The notes under the pieces were generated by a model. The model was not told the DNA's origin, did not search any database, and saw only the letters and a list, made by a program, of their open reading frames with translations. Positions 11,308 to 22,479 of a stretch of DNA of 64,000 nt are shown here, in pieces; position 1 is the stretch's first letter; each line of letters opens with the position of its first letter. The stretch is from positions 10,307,287 through 10,371,286 of the forward strand of contig CP136061.1 in assembly GCA_032622095.1 (NCBI GenBank), in the 5' to 3' direction. Both the position numbers and the translations under genes were made by a program. Source of the stretch: Siphonodentalium dalli (taxonomy: Eukaryota > Mollusca > Scaphopoda > Gadilida > Siphonodentaliidae).

Positions 11308-13586
11308 GGTCACTCGGGGTACCTGGCTGATGTTATAACGGCGTAGTTATTCAAAATTTTGATTATACAAAATTTAATTAAAGAAAAAAAAAGTTTAATT
11401 TAGTATTAGTATAGAGCTCAATCTAAAAAAATAAAAAATATAAGTGTTTCAATTGTTTTTTTAAATCGAAATGTTTAAACGATCAATATGTACGCGAAGT
11501 GCACAAATGGGCCGCCCTATAAATTCTCTGGCTTAGATCAAAATGTGCGCGAAGCGCACACATGGACCTCACGCTGGTAAAAATTTAGCCATTACACCAA
11601 ATGACTGATGGTTTAGTAATTTGGCAACATGACTGATTTAGCAGATTGACTGTAACATATACGGGTATGAGAAGGACCTCTATCGCCCATTCATTCGGCT
11701 ACAGCGCCCCTGTTCTACATTATCTGTTGGTGATTTGTTGTACATGTATATATCTGCGCCGAGAAAGAAAAATAATGAACCCCTGGGTGGGGCATAAATA
11801 AGATGATGATTGGCATTTGTAATGGATTATACTATAGTCTTGTTATTTATCCTGATCAAACTCATTAGTGCCCACATACTTCTCTCATGGTTTCACCGGT
11901 ATTTATGCTCGGGTGATAAACAAGCATGCTATGACTTCTTTTATAACCGCCGACATGCATTAGATTGAAAATTGGCGCCGGTTGAAAGAAATTTCAAGGA
12001 AATATCCAATTTGTTTTCGGAAACAAAAATGTCATTAAACTAAATTGAGGAATTAATTTCGGTAATGGACTATTTTATTGACATTCAAGCATTAGTTTAT
12101 TGTAGAGTTATTGCACCTTCTACAAAAGCGAGCTTATTAGATATAGAGTTATTGCCCATTCCTTTCAGCGAGCTAATTAGTGCGCGGTTGCAATAACATA
12201 AGAGCGTTTTCAGAGAATTAACGACATGTAATTAATTAAGAAAAAATGAGGTTTGATAAGAAAACTTCAGATTGAAATAGTACCCCGTGCCATGAAACAG
12301 TAAATTGCACGTGACCGGTAAGTGGCACCCGCTTATTTACTGATACCATAATGCACAGTGACGTATGGGAGCATGCACACCCCGTGTACGTGGTATCGCC
12401 AAACCCGTATAGGTATCGCCAAACCAGACTGAATGGGAAAGTCATTTTCACGTACATGTATTATGATATGGGAATATATTTGTTTCTCATCGTGAACAGA
12501 CAACGAACAACGTATGTGTCCACACGAAGCAAGAGAATTTACCCACTCGCTGTCAGTCAATTCTCCCATGCAGATCAAACCATTTAATAATTTTTTTGCG
12601 AATTTTTTCAATAGTGTTTTTCCTTTTGCTCACACAAATTTTCGAGAACATCAATCCACTTCCAGGCTGCCAAAACAAATGCCGTTATATAGCTGAAACT
12701 GTCAATGAAATATAGGATTAATTGACTCAACAGAATTAAAAAAATCAGTGTCATCCTCAATATGCGCGCGATATGGAGGGACCACTGTCGGTCCAGATAG
12801 ATGTCAAAGTCGCGGACCAAGATGTCACTAAAACCGGATCTTCTGTGCAGTAAATATGCGTATCACTTGAGGAGTCCTTCGCGTGTTTTTATGTGTATCT
12901 GAGACTAATCAATTGGACTGCGAATATCATCTGAAATATGAATCCATAACATGTTCGAAATATTGTGTACATATCTATTATGAATGGATTTTAATTGAAA
13001 TTAATTGAACATCCATCTCAGCATTCAAATTTGCGATTTCAAAAAGGTGAATGAATGATAACGTGATGCCTTGATCACACGCAAGTGAATGCTGTCGTTC
13101 GCATGCATGCATGCAGCTAACCGGATATTCGATTAGTATTAACATACTTGGGGTTTGTATAAAGATCACACATGCAGGACGAAACGCTACGAAGTATCAA
13201 CGATTTGTTATAATCATGTTATTTTACAGACTTCCCACCCACTCGATAATAAAACCGAATCTTCTTATCGAATATAGAGATATCGTATAGCTACAAATTA
13301 TACAATGTCTGGCTTTTTCAAAAGTCATCAGATAATATTGTGACGATTCTATTTTAACCCTAAACATCCATACACATATGATCACAATGTGTGGCACACT
13401 TGTGTGCCTTCTCATCTGGATGTCGATGGGCCTGTCACCTCTTTATTGTGTCTTTATATGTAACATATGTGATCAGCATGGACTTACCAAGCTACAACAC
13501 CACGTATAAACAAAATCAGACTCAGAATGTATTCTCCAATCGCCGGACGTGTTCGGTATGACACAGTATAAATATTAAACCTGCAT
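11308..13586. other. quiet region without recognised genes
   Basis: AT-rich, apparently single-copy. Small local duplications only: 'cgcgaag(t/c)gcaca' at about 11492 and 11552; a diverged 47-bp duplication around 'agagttattgc' at 12102-12190; 'ggtatcgccaaacc' twice near 12393-12427. No exon of RENBP or any other gene was recognised on either strand. Confidence 0.55.
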
Positions 13587-13950
13587 GGGAGAACTTTATG
13601 ATGCTCTGACCCGTTTTGACAGGGAACTTTATAACAGTGAACAACCAAGGCAGGGAATATATATCTTTGTCAATACTTGTTCCTCGATAATCTACTTCGC
13701 AGTGTGCATGCAGTGGTCCCAGGTCGAGATTGCATATTTTTTTGTTACTTTAAATGTGTGAGCCGATATCGCAATAAACATTGAAAAAAAAATAAAAAAA
13801 TTAATTTGTGCAACTTCGCCCTGGAACCTTCACATACAGTGAAATACATTATTAAGGAACATATATTGACTAAGAAATATATTACCTGCACTAATGTTGT
13901 TTCAATGTTATAAACTTCCCTGTCAAAACATCAAAGAGTTCCTATGGTCC
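13587..13950. mobile_element. inverted-repeat element, about 360 bp
   Basis: Left end 'gaactttatgatgctctga' ... 'ttttgacagggaactttata' and right end 'gttataaacttccctgtcaa' ... 'catcaaagagttc' are reverse complements with a few mismatches. No coding. The 32-bp minisatellite starts at its right edge. Confidence 0.6.
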
Positions 13951-14825
13951 GGGGGCGGGAGAATTTAGTGTTCCTATGGTCCGGGTGCGGGCGAATTTAG
14001 TGTTTCTATGGTCCGGGGGCGGGCGAATTTAGTGTATGGTCCGGGGGCGGGCGAATCTAGTGTATGGTCCGGGGCGGGCAAATCTAGTGTTCCTATGGTC
14101 CGGGGGCGGGCGAATTTAGTGTTCCTATGGTCCGGGGGCGGGCGAATTTAGTGCTCATGTGGTCCGGGGGCGGGCGAACTTAGTGTTCCTATGGTCCGGG
14201 GGCGGGCGAATTTAGTGTTCCTACGGTCCGGGACGGGCGAATTTAGTGTTCCCATGGTCCGGGGGCGGGCGAATTTAGTGTTTCTATGGTCCGGGGGCGG
14301 GCGAATATAGTGTTCCCATGGTCCGGGCGGGCGAATTTAGTGTTCCTGCGGTCCGGGGGCGGGCGAATCTAGTGTTCCTGCGGTCCGGGGGCGGGCGAGT
14401 TTAGTACTCCTACGGTCCGGGGGCGGGCGAATCTAGTGTTCCTACGGCCCGGGGGCGGGCGAATTTTGTGTTCCCACGGTCCGGGGGCGGGCGAATTTAG
14501 TGTTCCCACGGTCCGGGGGCGGGCGAATTCAGTGTTCCTATGGTCCGGGGGCGGGCGAATTCAGTGTTCCTATGTTCCGGGGGCCGGCGAATTTAGTGTT
14601 CCTGTGGTTCGGGGGCGGGCGAATTTAGTGTTCCTATGGTCCGGGGCGGGCGAATTTAGTGTTCCTATGGTCCGGGGGCGGGCGAATTTAGTGTTCCTAT
14701 GGTCCGGTGGGCGGCGGGCGAATTTAGTGTTCCTATGGTCCGGGGGCGGGCGAATTTAGTGTTCCTATGGTCCGGGGGCGGGCGAATTTAGTGTTCCTAT
14801 GGTCCGGGGCGGGCGAATTTAGTGT
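13938..14825. repeat. 32-bp GC-rich minisatellite
   Basis: About 28 copies of 'gttcctatggtccgggggcg' plus 'ggcgaatttagt'. Some units lack 'ttccta' (26 bp). It is conspicuously G-rich on the plus strand within AT-rich DNA, with repeated GGGGGCGGG. Open frames inside are repeat artefacts. Confidence 0.95.
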
Positions 14826-15284
14826 AAACATATTTTATTCCAATCAAAATATAACATATAAACATTTGACAGACATTTAACAGGAGTATAGAGTAGTACA
14901 AATATTCGACTGATTGGAAAGGGGATTAAACAAAAAGCCCAAGGGCTTTTATTAAGTTTGCTCCCCTTGTACGGGGTAGCTTCACTAAATTCACCCTCTG
15001 TGGACCTCATCCTCGAATGACAGGCACACTATTTCTATAACCGGATCGCTTCTTTTGAATTCTCTGCATCTGAGTACTCACAAACAGGGTTCGCGCTGCC
15101 ACTTGCCAAATTTGCCAATGGCAAAAATAATTCACATTTGGCAAAAAATATTTTCATTTGGCAAAAGTTTTGGCAAGTCACTTTTTAATTCCTCAATAAA
15201 GTTGAAAAATATCGGTCAATCAATAGTCCATTGTACAGGTATACTATACAGTTGAGGTTGTATATCTATTTAATTCATACGTAC
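14826..15284. other. intron/flank with a palindrome relic
   Basis: 'gtagcttcactaaattcacc' ... 'ggacctcatcctcg' followed by 'aatgacaggcacactatttc' (about 14966-15033) is one arm of the palindrome family at 7972-8217. At 15109-15178 a short 'atttggcaaaa' motif repeats several times. The rest is unassigned. Confidence 0.6.
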
Positions 15285-15533
15285 CATGATATGACTCTGT
15301 AATTCCTTGACGCACCAATCGGCCACACGGTTGAATTTGGCTGTAGGGAGTGGTTCTTTTGTAAGCGTAGGGTAGTCCGCCATCGATTCTAGTTGGTTTA
15401 TAACACACAGCACCATCATGGGGTATCCGAACTGTTTGAATTCAGTCGTTCCTTCCATGGGCGTCGCTTTAATGGCGTCGTCGTTTTCCATCACCCAATA
15501 AACAATCTTATCAAACATCTCTAATGCTTCCAC
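15285..15533 (-). CDS. RENBP: RENBP exon (central, YPMMVL block)
   Basis: A 249-bp internal exon, 83 codons, phase 0 at both ends. It belongs to N-acylglucosamine 2-epimerase, a cytosolic enzyme interconverting GlcNAc and ManNAc. On the minus strand the acceptor is ttttattccag|GTG and the donor is ATCATG|gtacgt. It reads VEALEMFDKIVYWVMENDD ... FKQFGYPMMVLCVINQLES ... RVADWCVKELQSHIM. This matches the vertebrate RENBP segment with an EAVEMMDQIVHW-like start and the AVPMMLLNLVEQL block. The insert MADYPTLTKEPLPTAKF before the ADWC block is longer than usual. It follows the 32035-32201 exon in phase across a 16.5-kb intron. Copies of its first 33 bases are repeated in the adjacent intron. The next exon, expected to carry ENVS and NPGH-EAGWF motifs, was not found to the left. 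Confidence 0.88.
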
Positions 15534-15893
15534 CTGGAATAAAAATCGAACTACCCTTAGGGAGCCTCACACAGACGACACAATCTGGTAAATTTATGGG
15601 GACCCCTGCAGGATAATTGTAACAATCTAATCAAACATCGATAATGCTTCCACCTGGAATAAAAAACGAACTACCCTTAGGGAGCCTCACACAGACGACA
15701 CAATCTGGTAAATTTAAGGGGACCCCTGCAGGATAATGGTAACAATCTTATCAAACATCGATAATGCTTCCATCTGGAATAAAAAACGAACTACCCTTAG
15801 GGAGCCTCACACAGACGACACAATCTGGTAAATTTATGGGGACCCCTGCAGGATAATGGTAACAATCTTATCAAACATCGATAATGCCTGGAT
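15534..15893 (-). repeat. tandem copies of the exon's 5' edge plus acceptor
   Basis: Three 120-bp units. Each contains, on the minus strand, an acceptor (ttccag), 30-odd bases like the start of the neighbouring exon (GTGGAAGCATTATCGATG...), then 'accattatcctgcaggggtc' and the 'tgtcgtctgtgtgaggctcc' module. The copied coding text runs MFDKIVTIILQGSP to a stop, so a copy spliced in would truncate the protein. Confidence 0.85.
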
Positions 15894-16473
15894 TATTACT
15901 GGTTCGCGATTTTCAAGATGGCCGATGGTTCCATATGGTCCGATTCCTAGCTTTTTATCCAACCCACCGGTAAAAGCGGGTAAAAGGTCAAAGTTGAGAA
16001 GTAGCATCCATTTGTAAACATTCGACAGCTGAGTGCGAGAATTTTTTATTAACATTGTATTGCTTAATTTCATTTATTCTGAGTGCAACTACGTGTTTAA
16101 GAATTGTTTTGTGGCCATGTCATCTATATAGTTAGGATCTGGTGACGATGCAGACATTCAGATGCCCTTTTTTGTCAACGAACTTCCCATAAGTTACTGA
16201 TAAATAGTGAGTTCTTGCGTTAAACAAATAACGCAAAAACATACGTGATACATCCAATCCATCTACTGTGCGAAACCTACGTATTGTACGTATCCATGGT
16301 GAGTGTTTAATTAGTTTTATGAAGTTCTCGCACCTGCGATTCGGTAACGACCTGTTGCCATTTTATTTTGGGAATTCCCAGACTGGAGTCATATGCTAAA
16401 AATAGATGCTACTTGTTAACTTTGACCTCCGGAGACCAAATGGCGGATTCACCGCGAGTAAGTGATATCACTT
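15894..16473. other. intronic spacer
   Basis: A minus-strand frame (KWMLLLNFDLLPAF, LGIGPYGTIGHLENREP) runs into the last edge copy, but does not match any part of RENBP and has no clear family. No other feature. Confidence 0.4.
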
Positions 16474-16990
16474 ATAAAAAACGAACTACCCTTAGGGAGC
16501 CTCACACAGACGACAATATCTGGTAAATTTATGGGGACCCCTGCAGGATAATGGTAACAATCTAATCAAACATCTCTAATGCTTCCACCTGGAATAAAAA
16601 ACGAACTACCCTTAGGGAGCCTCACACAGACGACACAATCCGGTAAATTTATGGGGACCCCTGCAGGATAATGGTAACAATCTAATCAAACATCGATAAT
16701 GACTGGATTAAAAGCAACTATACCCTTTGATGGCCTCACACAGACAGGAGCAGATGACACTCAGAAATACAACCTCGTACATGTATGCTCCCTGTAGGCT
16801 AATAAACAATCTTATAAAACATCTCTAATGCTTCCAACTGGAACCAAAGCAACTACCCTTAGACGGCCTCACGATACGCGAGCAGACGACACTCTGAAAT
16901 ACAAGCTGGTACATTTATGGGGCTCCCTGCAGGATAATGGGAACAATCTTATCACATACATGTAACGCCTCCACTTGAAACAAAAGCAAA
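16474..16990 (-). repeat. further, older copies of the exon-edge unit
   Basis: Four more units ending near 16594, 16706, 16843 and 16983, increasingly diverged from the true exon. One (16556-16594) keeps 'catctctaatgcttcc' exactly as in the exon. Each is joined to a 'gagcctcac...cagacgacac...gggg(a/c)(c/t)ccctgcagg' module. Confidence 0.8.
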
Positions 16991-17165
16991 TATTTACATA
17001 TCCTGTGGTTTTTCCACTAATTAACTCTGTTTCGATGGTTGATCGATTGTCAATTGGTCATGTGTGTTATATCCCAATAAAACGAAATGACGTCACATGT
17101 TGTTGACCCAAATAATTTTTAAAGGTGCACTTTTAGGCTAATCAATCGGTAATTGAGATGTATGT
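16991..17165 (+). repeat. dispersed repeat, inverted partner of 21180-21350
   Basis: 'cgatggttgatcgattgtca' ... 'atcccaataaaacgaaatga' ... 'aaaggtgcacttttaggcta' is the reverse complement, with a few changes, of 21190-21335. In both copies it lies beside a 'cagacgacac' module, so they are two opposite copies of one family. Confidence 0.8.
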
Positions 17166-17510
17166 TATTATTAGATAGATAGATAGATAGATCTTTATTT
17201 GCACAATAATATACAATTCATTAACAGAATAATCAGAATATTAAGCAAAATTATATTATTGCACAGGAGCAGCATGACCTAGCTGGCCGTCTTCCTGTTG
17301 CCCCTGAATAATAAGTGCAATATGAACATATGACGGCGTATTTACAATTTCACACAGACTATTTTGTATTTGGATGGCCGGTTGGTGCCTACTTTAATAT
17401 TTTATGTGGTCGTTTTAATCCAGAATGGGTTGAATTTTGAACAATGCTGTACTATAATAGAGATTTTGGACAAGTTTAAGAGATTGAAACAAAACTAGTG
17501 ATGTTGTTGC
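17166..17510 (-). mobile_element. LINE 3' end with tetranucleotide tail
   Basis: On the minus strand the sequence ends 'aattgtatattattgtgcaa', 'ataaagatctatctatctat': a LINE-like 3' terminus followed by a short (atct)n tail. Upstream a possible last coding block reads FNPFWIKTTT and stops. No RT is visible. Assignment rests on the tail. Confidence 0.5.
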
Positions 17511-18130
17511 GACAGTCCTGTGTCACATTCGCCGACAACACCGTGCATGTGGCACAGGGCTATCTGGAATGTTCAGGGTGATAACTGGAGTGCACAATAT
17601 TATTATTATGAGTCTGGAGTATTTTTGGGGATTTCCTTAAAATTTTACCTCAGTGTCACCCAACCACAACATCTATCAGGGAAGCGATGTATCATATCAG
17701 GCGATTTGGAATGCATTTACAGTGGTAGATTCGTCACATATCTAAAAAATAGTGCTATAAACATTGTCACACTGCATACATTCAATGCACAAATTATTAT
17801 TAGCGACATAGAACTAACGCTTGCTGGTGGTAATAGATACACACCCCCCCCCCCCAAAATACTTCAGACTCAGTATTGTGTAGCTGTCGAGTATGTGTTT
17901 TAAGGTGAACTGGGTTCACCCATGCAGTGAGCCAAACTGCGAAACACATTATCACTCAATAAAACACACCCATACTACATCCATACCTCAAACACCCGCC
18001 CTGTCTTTGAGTGTAAACATACTTATTTCCGATGAGTGCCTTCCATATAAATAAAGACCACAATATAATGCGAATCAAGGAGGAAGCGGATTATCAGAGT
18101 GCTATTTATATCACATGCACCGCGTAATCA
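17511..18130. other. intronic, no gene
   Basis: Unassigned. A run of 13 C follows 'gatacaca' at about 17844. An open frame at 17520-17903 has no recognisable domain. Confidence 0.5.
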
Positions 18131-18216
18131 AACGTATTGATCTGCACCTATAACTATAATATATACTGATCTGGCTGCACATATAACTATAATATATACT
18201 GATCTGGCTGCACCTA
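18131..18216. repeat. short tandem 'gatctggctgcac..taactataatatatact'
   Basis: Two units of about 40 bp before the inserted element, continued by two more at 19096-19165. The array was split by the transposon at 18217. Confidence 0.88.
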
Positions 18217-19095
18217 CACCCTAAATCTAGTTGGATAAGAAGTTACCCAACAGCCAATCAACCGTTGTATGCCCACAGCACCTATCTACGTTGTGTGAAA
18301 CGTTGCATGACAATTTTGTTGGATACACTTTTACACAACGTTGCATATATATTTACTACCAACGGTTGTATGTTAATTATACAACGTGTTGGATGAAATT
18401 TCACACAACACTCAATCAACGTTAATTGCCCACAGCTCCTATCTACGTTTATTGAACTGTTGGGTGTTGGGTAGAGTTGGGTGACATTTGTTGATTGGAA
18501 AGTTTACCCAACGTTGATTGGAAAGTAAAATGGGGCAAGACGTCGTGGATAGCTTTGCCGGTATAGTATACCTTTGTTATAATTATTCTTTGTACGATAC
18601 ACTGATTATGTAGGCTTTATTTGTTGAGTGTATGAGTGTACCACTTTAGTCAAATTAGTGCCGTCAGCAGTTGTGTAAATTTGTTTAACTTCAAAATTTG
18701 GCAAATATAAATAAATATACACTCAATACTTAAAGCCTAAATAATCAGTGTTTCGTACAAAGAATAATTATAACAAAGGTATACTATACCGACAAAGCTA
18801 TCCACGACGTCTTGCCCCATTTTCCAGGCGCTCGGGAGTTTTTTCACGCAGTCGTCCATCTTGTTTTGAACTATTTGGAGCCAAAAACTCGCATGCTCAC
18901 CCGCACCGGAAACGCGCTGCTATTGGATGACCTGGTCACGTGGCGGTTTTATCCAATGTGGTATGAAAGTAATACCACAGAAGACAGTTCACGCAATCAG
19001 TTGTGTACATCGTACTAAATTGTTGGATAATAAGTTTACAACAAATTCGCAACGTACGAGTTGTATACCAGGTTCATCCAACTAGATATAGGGTG
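18217..19095. mobile_element. 879-bp foldback DNA transposon, TA target
   Basis: Termini CACCCTAAATCTAGTTGGAT and its inverted partner (one mismatch) bound the element, flanked by TA on both sides. The adjacent tandem repeat preserves the empty site 'ctgcacctataactataat' (18142-18160), so insertion duplicated TA exactly. Inside is a second inverted repeat of about 110 bp (18526-18634 against 18714-18824) and several 'acccaacgttg/acacaacgttg' motifs like those filling the element at 32350. There is no transposase, so it is non-autonomous. Confidence 0.88.
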
Positions 19096-19165
19096 TATAA
19101 CTATAATATATACTGATCTGGCTGCACGTATAGCTATAATATATACTGATCTCGCTGCTAAATAC

Positions 19166-20690
19166 ACTTTGTTGTTGATGACGACGCCATAACTAAAGAC
19201 ACACGCTTGTGTAAATTCATTGCATGTACATGTAATTCATATCATTTTGGAGTAATTTCATCCAAAACAAATCCAGTAGTTTTGGAATTTTAAGGGACGG
19301 GCGGCCCTCGTTGTAGGTTATAATTTAGAAATAACATGATCAAATTATGACAATTTCCTCAATAATATACTAATAGTATAGCATAATGATAATATGAATG
19401 CGAAATTATTCACAAAACACGTTTTGTGTCCGAGAAACTACAGGTCGACTATTGTTTAGTTTCTCGCAAAAAGCGCAGTAGATTGTTTATAAGATGAGTC
19501 ACGATATTGCGTCATTTCCTTATTTAGATTCGCGCGCTTAACGTCGGTTGTAAAACCCATAATTTGGTGCGCTTACAACTTATAACACACAATACGATTC
19601 GTCGTAATAATCCTTATTTAGTAAGTACGATCATTAGGAGAAAATACAAACTGGATTGAAAAATATTCATCTCTTTGCGAGAACAATTATATTATGTACA
19701 CGTTGTCATAGTTCCGAAAGTTTTTCTATAAATAATCGTATCGTAACTGTATTGATGTTGTGTTTACATAACCAAGGGTATACAAACGTGACAATAACAT
19801 GCAATCTATGCGATATTTATTATTAATATCAGAACAACGTCTGTCTATTATAAAATATTCTTTCTGAAACTTTACGCTGAAAATTGGATATACGAAATTC
19901 GCACAATTACGTCCCTGCGGATATATAGATATAGCACACATAACACGTAAGCTGTACCAAGTCTCCTCGGTCAACACCAGCTTGGGATATCGGTTGGGTT
20001 GATGCTGTTTCAGACCGAGTCCCATCCTGTTAATCTCCTAGAAGAGAATTTCACTGAAAAGACGTACTATTATATAGATTTACAAATGGAGCCGGGGCAT
20101 TGACACGAACCCCCGAATGAGATTAATCAAATGACATGTCCGCGTTTAAAGGTACGGTTGGCCTTGGCGGTGGGTGTCCTGTAAAAATATTTCCACCCGT
20201 CAAAAACCGCCACAAACAGAAAGAACATAAAAATGTAGACAGACTTTGTCCGTATACAAATAAGAAATATCGCATAAACAGTATGTTATTGTCATTTGTT
20301 TGACCATTGTTATGTAAACAAACGCATAAAAAGTAACTTTTCTGGTGTTTGTTTATATTATGATTGTAAACATAAAGAGCGTTCTTTGTTGGTGAATTCC
20401 TGATATGGAACAAATAAAGAGCGTTTATGTCATTTGTGTGTGATTAGCCAGTAACACTGTGCTGTCTTCTGTAAAACAACCAGGCTCTTGCTTAGGTAAA
20501 ATATAGTAGGTCTTTATGATAACATGCTGTTTACGCGATAGTCATGGTATATATGAACGAAACTGTATGCATTTTAATGTTTTTCTGTTTACGGTGATTG
20601 GAACAAATATGAATATTGTCGACAACTAAGGCCTCACGTGCCTTTAAACCATCTTCAAAATGATATATCATACCGTGAGAGAACAGGGTA
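19166..20690. other. intronic, no gene recognised
   Basis: AT-rich, apparently single-copy. No exon-like similarity on the minus strand and no repeats of note. Confidence 0.5.
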
Positions 20691-20694
20691 TAGT

Positions 20695-20933
20695 AACGAT
20701 ATGACCGTTTAATGTATTGTTTACATGCATTTATTTCTGATAGCGCGACATATCGAAATTCTTAGAAAAACAAGGATTCATAACTTTATTGATAAATTTT
20801 GTTCTTTTGACATTTAACGCACTTCTGATATTATATGCATGTTTGGTATCACCATGTTTTTTGGAAATGCTGCCCTCTATGCCCATATATAAGCAAAGCT
20901 TCCATTTGACCTAATCAGAAGACATACATGCAA
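20695..20933. repeat. segmental duplication, copy 1
   Basis: Diverged copy of 21450-21690: shared blocks include 'cgtttaat(g/c)tattgttta', 'tctgatagcgcgaca', 'tttgacat(t/c)(t/c)aacg' and 'catttgac', ending in 'aact(c/t)ccgcccac'. Confidence 0.75.
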
Positions 20934-21141
20934 GATAACTCCCGCCCACCAGACTGGAAGATAACTCCCGCCCACCAGACTGGAAGATAACTCCCGCCCA
21001 CCAGACTGGAAGATAACTCCCGCCCACCAGACTGGAAGATAACTCCCGCCCACCAGACTGGAAGATAACTCCCGCCCACCAGACTGGAAGATAACTCCCG
21101 CCCACCAGACTGGAAGATAACTCCCGCCCACCAGACTGGAA
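20934..21141. repeat. 26-bp minisatellite, 8 copies
   Basis: Exactly eight copies of 'gataactcccgcccaccaga' plus 'ctggaa', almost without variation. The ancestral single copy is seen in the paralogous segment near 21670 ('ataacttccgcccacgattc'). Confidence 0.95.
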
Positions 21142-21179
21142 GCAAAGTATAGAAGAGTAGGATGACAGGAAGTCAACTT

Positions 21180-21440
21180 ATTATAACATACATGTGAATT
21201 ACCGATCGATTAGCCTAAAATTGCACCTTTAAATGGTATTCGTGTCAACAATATGTGACGTCATTTCGTTTTATTGGGATATATATAACACTCATATATG
21301 ACCAAATTGACAATTGATCAACCATCGGAACAGAGTTAATGTGTGTAAAAACGGGATATGTAAGCCCCATAAATGTGTCGTCTGCTCACGTCTAATAAGT
21401 GAGGCCCTTAAAGGGTAATTGCTTTTACCGTGGTAGAAAA
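21180..21440 (-). repeat. dispersed repeat, opposite copy of 16880-17165
   Basis: Reverse complement of 16991-17165 followed by 'gccccataaatgtgtcgtct' and 'gctcacg', i.e. the 'gcagacgacac' module in reverse. Confidence 0.8.
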
Positions 21441-21449
21441 ATGTAAAGT

Positions 21450-21690
21450 GATGATACATATACGATCGTTTAATCTATTGTTTAGACTTTAGATACATTT
21501 TCTGATAGCGCGACAAATATATAAATTCTCTGGAAAACAATGCTTTGTTAACTTATAAAGCCCATTGCTTTGACATTCAACGGACCTCTGCGTAAGGCTG
21601 GACTCTATGTTTATATGTGCAAAGCGTCCATTTGACAACATCCGAAGATATATATACATACAAGCAATATAACTTCCGCCCACGATTCTG
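21450..21690. repeat. segmental duplication, copy 2
   Basis: Partner of 20695-20933, about 755 bp downstream. It carries one unexpanded unit of the 26-bp repeat. Confidence 0.75.
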
Positions 21691-22239
21691 GGCATACTTT
21701 CCGTTAAATAACCGGGACGGGACTCGGCAACCCAACCGATATCGCAAAATGTTGTGGACCAAGAAGACTTTGTCTTTGTTTTTCAATATCCGTTACATGT
21801 AAATGTTTTAATTTAGATGAGAGAATAAAGCATATTATATGCGCTTTTTAACTGCAAAAAAAGAAAAAAGAAAAGAAGACTATATGTCTAACATTCTAAC
21901 ATAAGCGGATATATAAGAACACAGCAGGTGATACAAACGATTTATTGCGTCACCAGACATGACTAATTTAATTAACACAAGAGAGACTACCAGACGCACC
22001 AAAAGACAGCATGTTCATACACGACCAATTTACTCAAGTGGATTGATAGAAATCCGCGTGAAGATTCAGACACCTTGATCTGAGGGGATCATGATTGTGA
22101 AGACGATGAGGTCAAGTGGCGCCCTACATTCCCTTTAGAAAGGCACAATACGGCAGTGTTAACAAATTACTCCGAGCTAACGCACTAACCAAGTGGAGAG
22201 ATACAATGCGTGGCAATGTTAAAAACAAACCACCCACAG
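21691..22239. other. intronic, no gene recognised
   Basis: Short A-rich tract near 21857-21876; otherwise nothing identified. Confidence 0.5.
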
Positions 22240-22365
22240 GGAGCCTCAGACAGACGTGAGCAGACGACACTCAGAAATACAAGCTCCACATGTATGGGGC
22301 TCATTGTAGGATAATGGTAACAATCTTATCAAATATATCTAACGTTTCCCACTGGAACAAAGCAA
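22240..22365 (-). repeat. diverged exon-edge/cagacgacac unit
   Basis: 'gagcctcagacagacgtgag', 'cagacgacactcag' ... 'ggataatggtaacaatctta' ... 'cccactggaac' is the most distant copy of the unit tandemly repeated next to the 15533 exon, here 6.8 kb away. Confidence 0.65.
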
Positions 22366-22479
22366 CCATTTTCATACCCCGTGGCACTGTTAACAAATCG
22401 GCACAAGGGTAACGCATTAACCCGTCTTATACTAAACACTCATTGACGAGTAGTTCTCGTAGGGAATATTCAGATAATA

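Noticed and set aside
11308-15284. Search for downstream RENBP exons (ENVS, NPGH.(I/A)EAGWF motifs)
   Set aside because: No matching codons on the minus strand; the remaining exons are probably left of the window.
15834-16073. Minus-strand frame reading ..LGIGPYGTIGHLENREP..
   Set aside because: Overlaps an exon-edge copy, does not match RENBP, and no splice sites or known family support it.
17520-17903. 127-codon plus frame
   Set aside because: No domain, ends through a poly-C tract, opposite strand to the host gene.
19726-20025. 99-codon minus frame in the RENBP intron
   Set aside because: Tested as an extra exon; no similarity to the epimerase and no acceptor/donor pair in phase.
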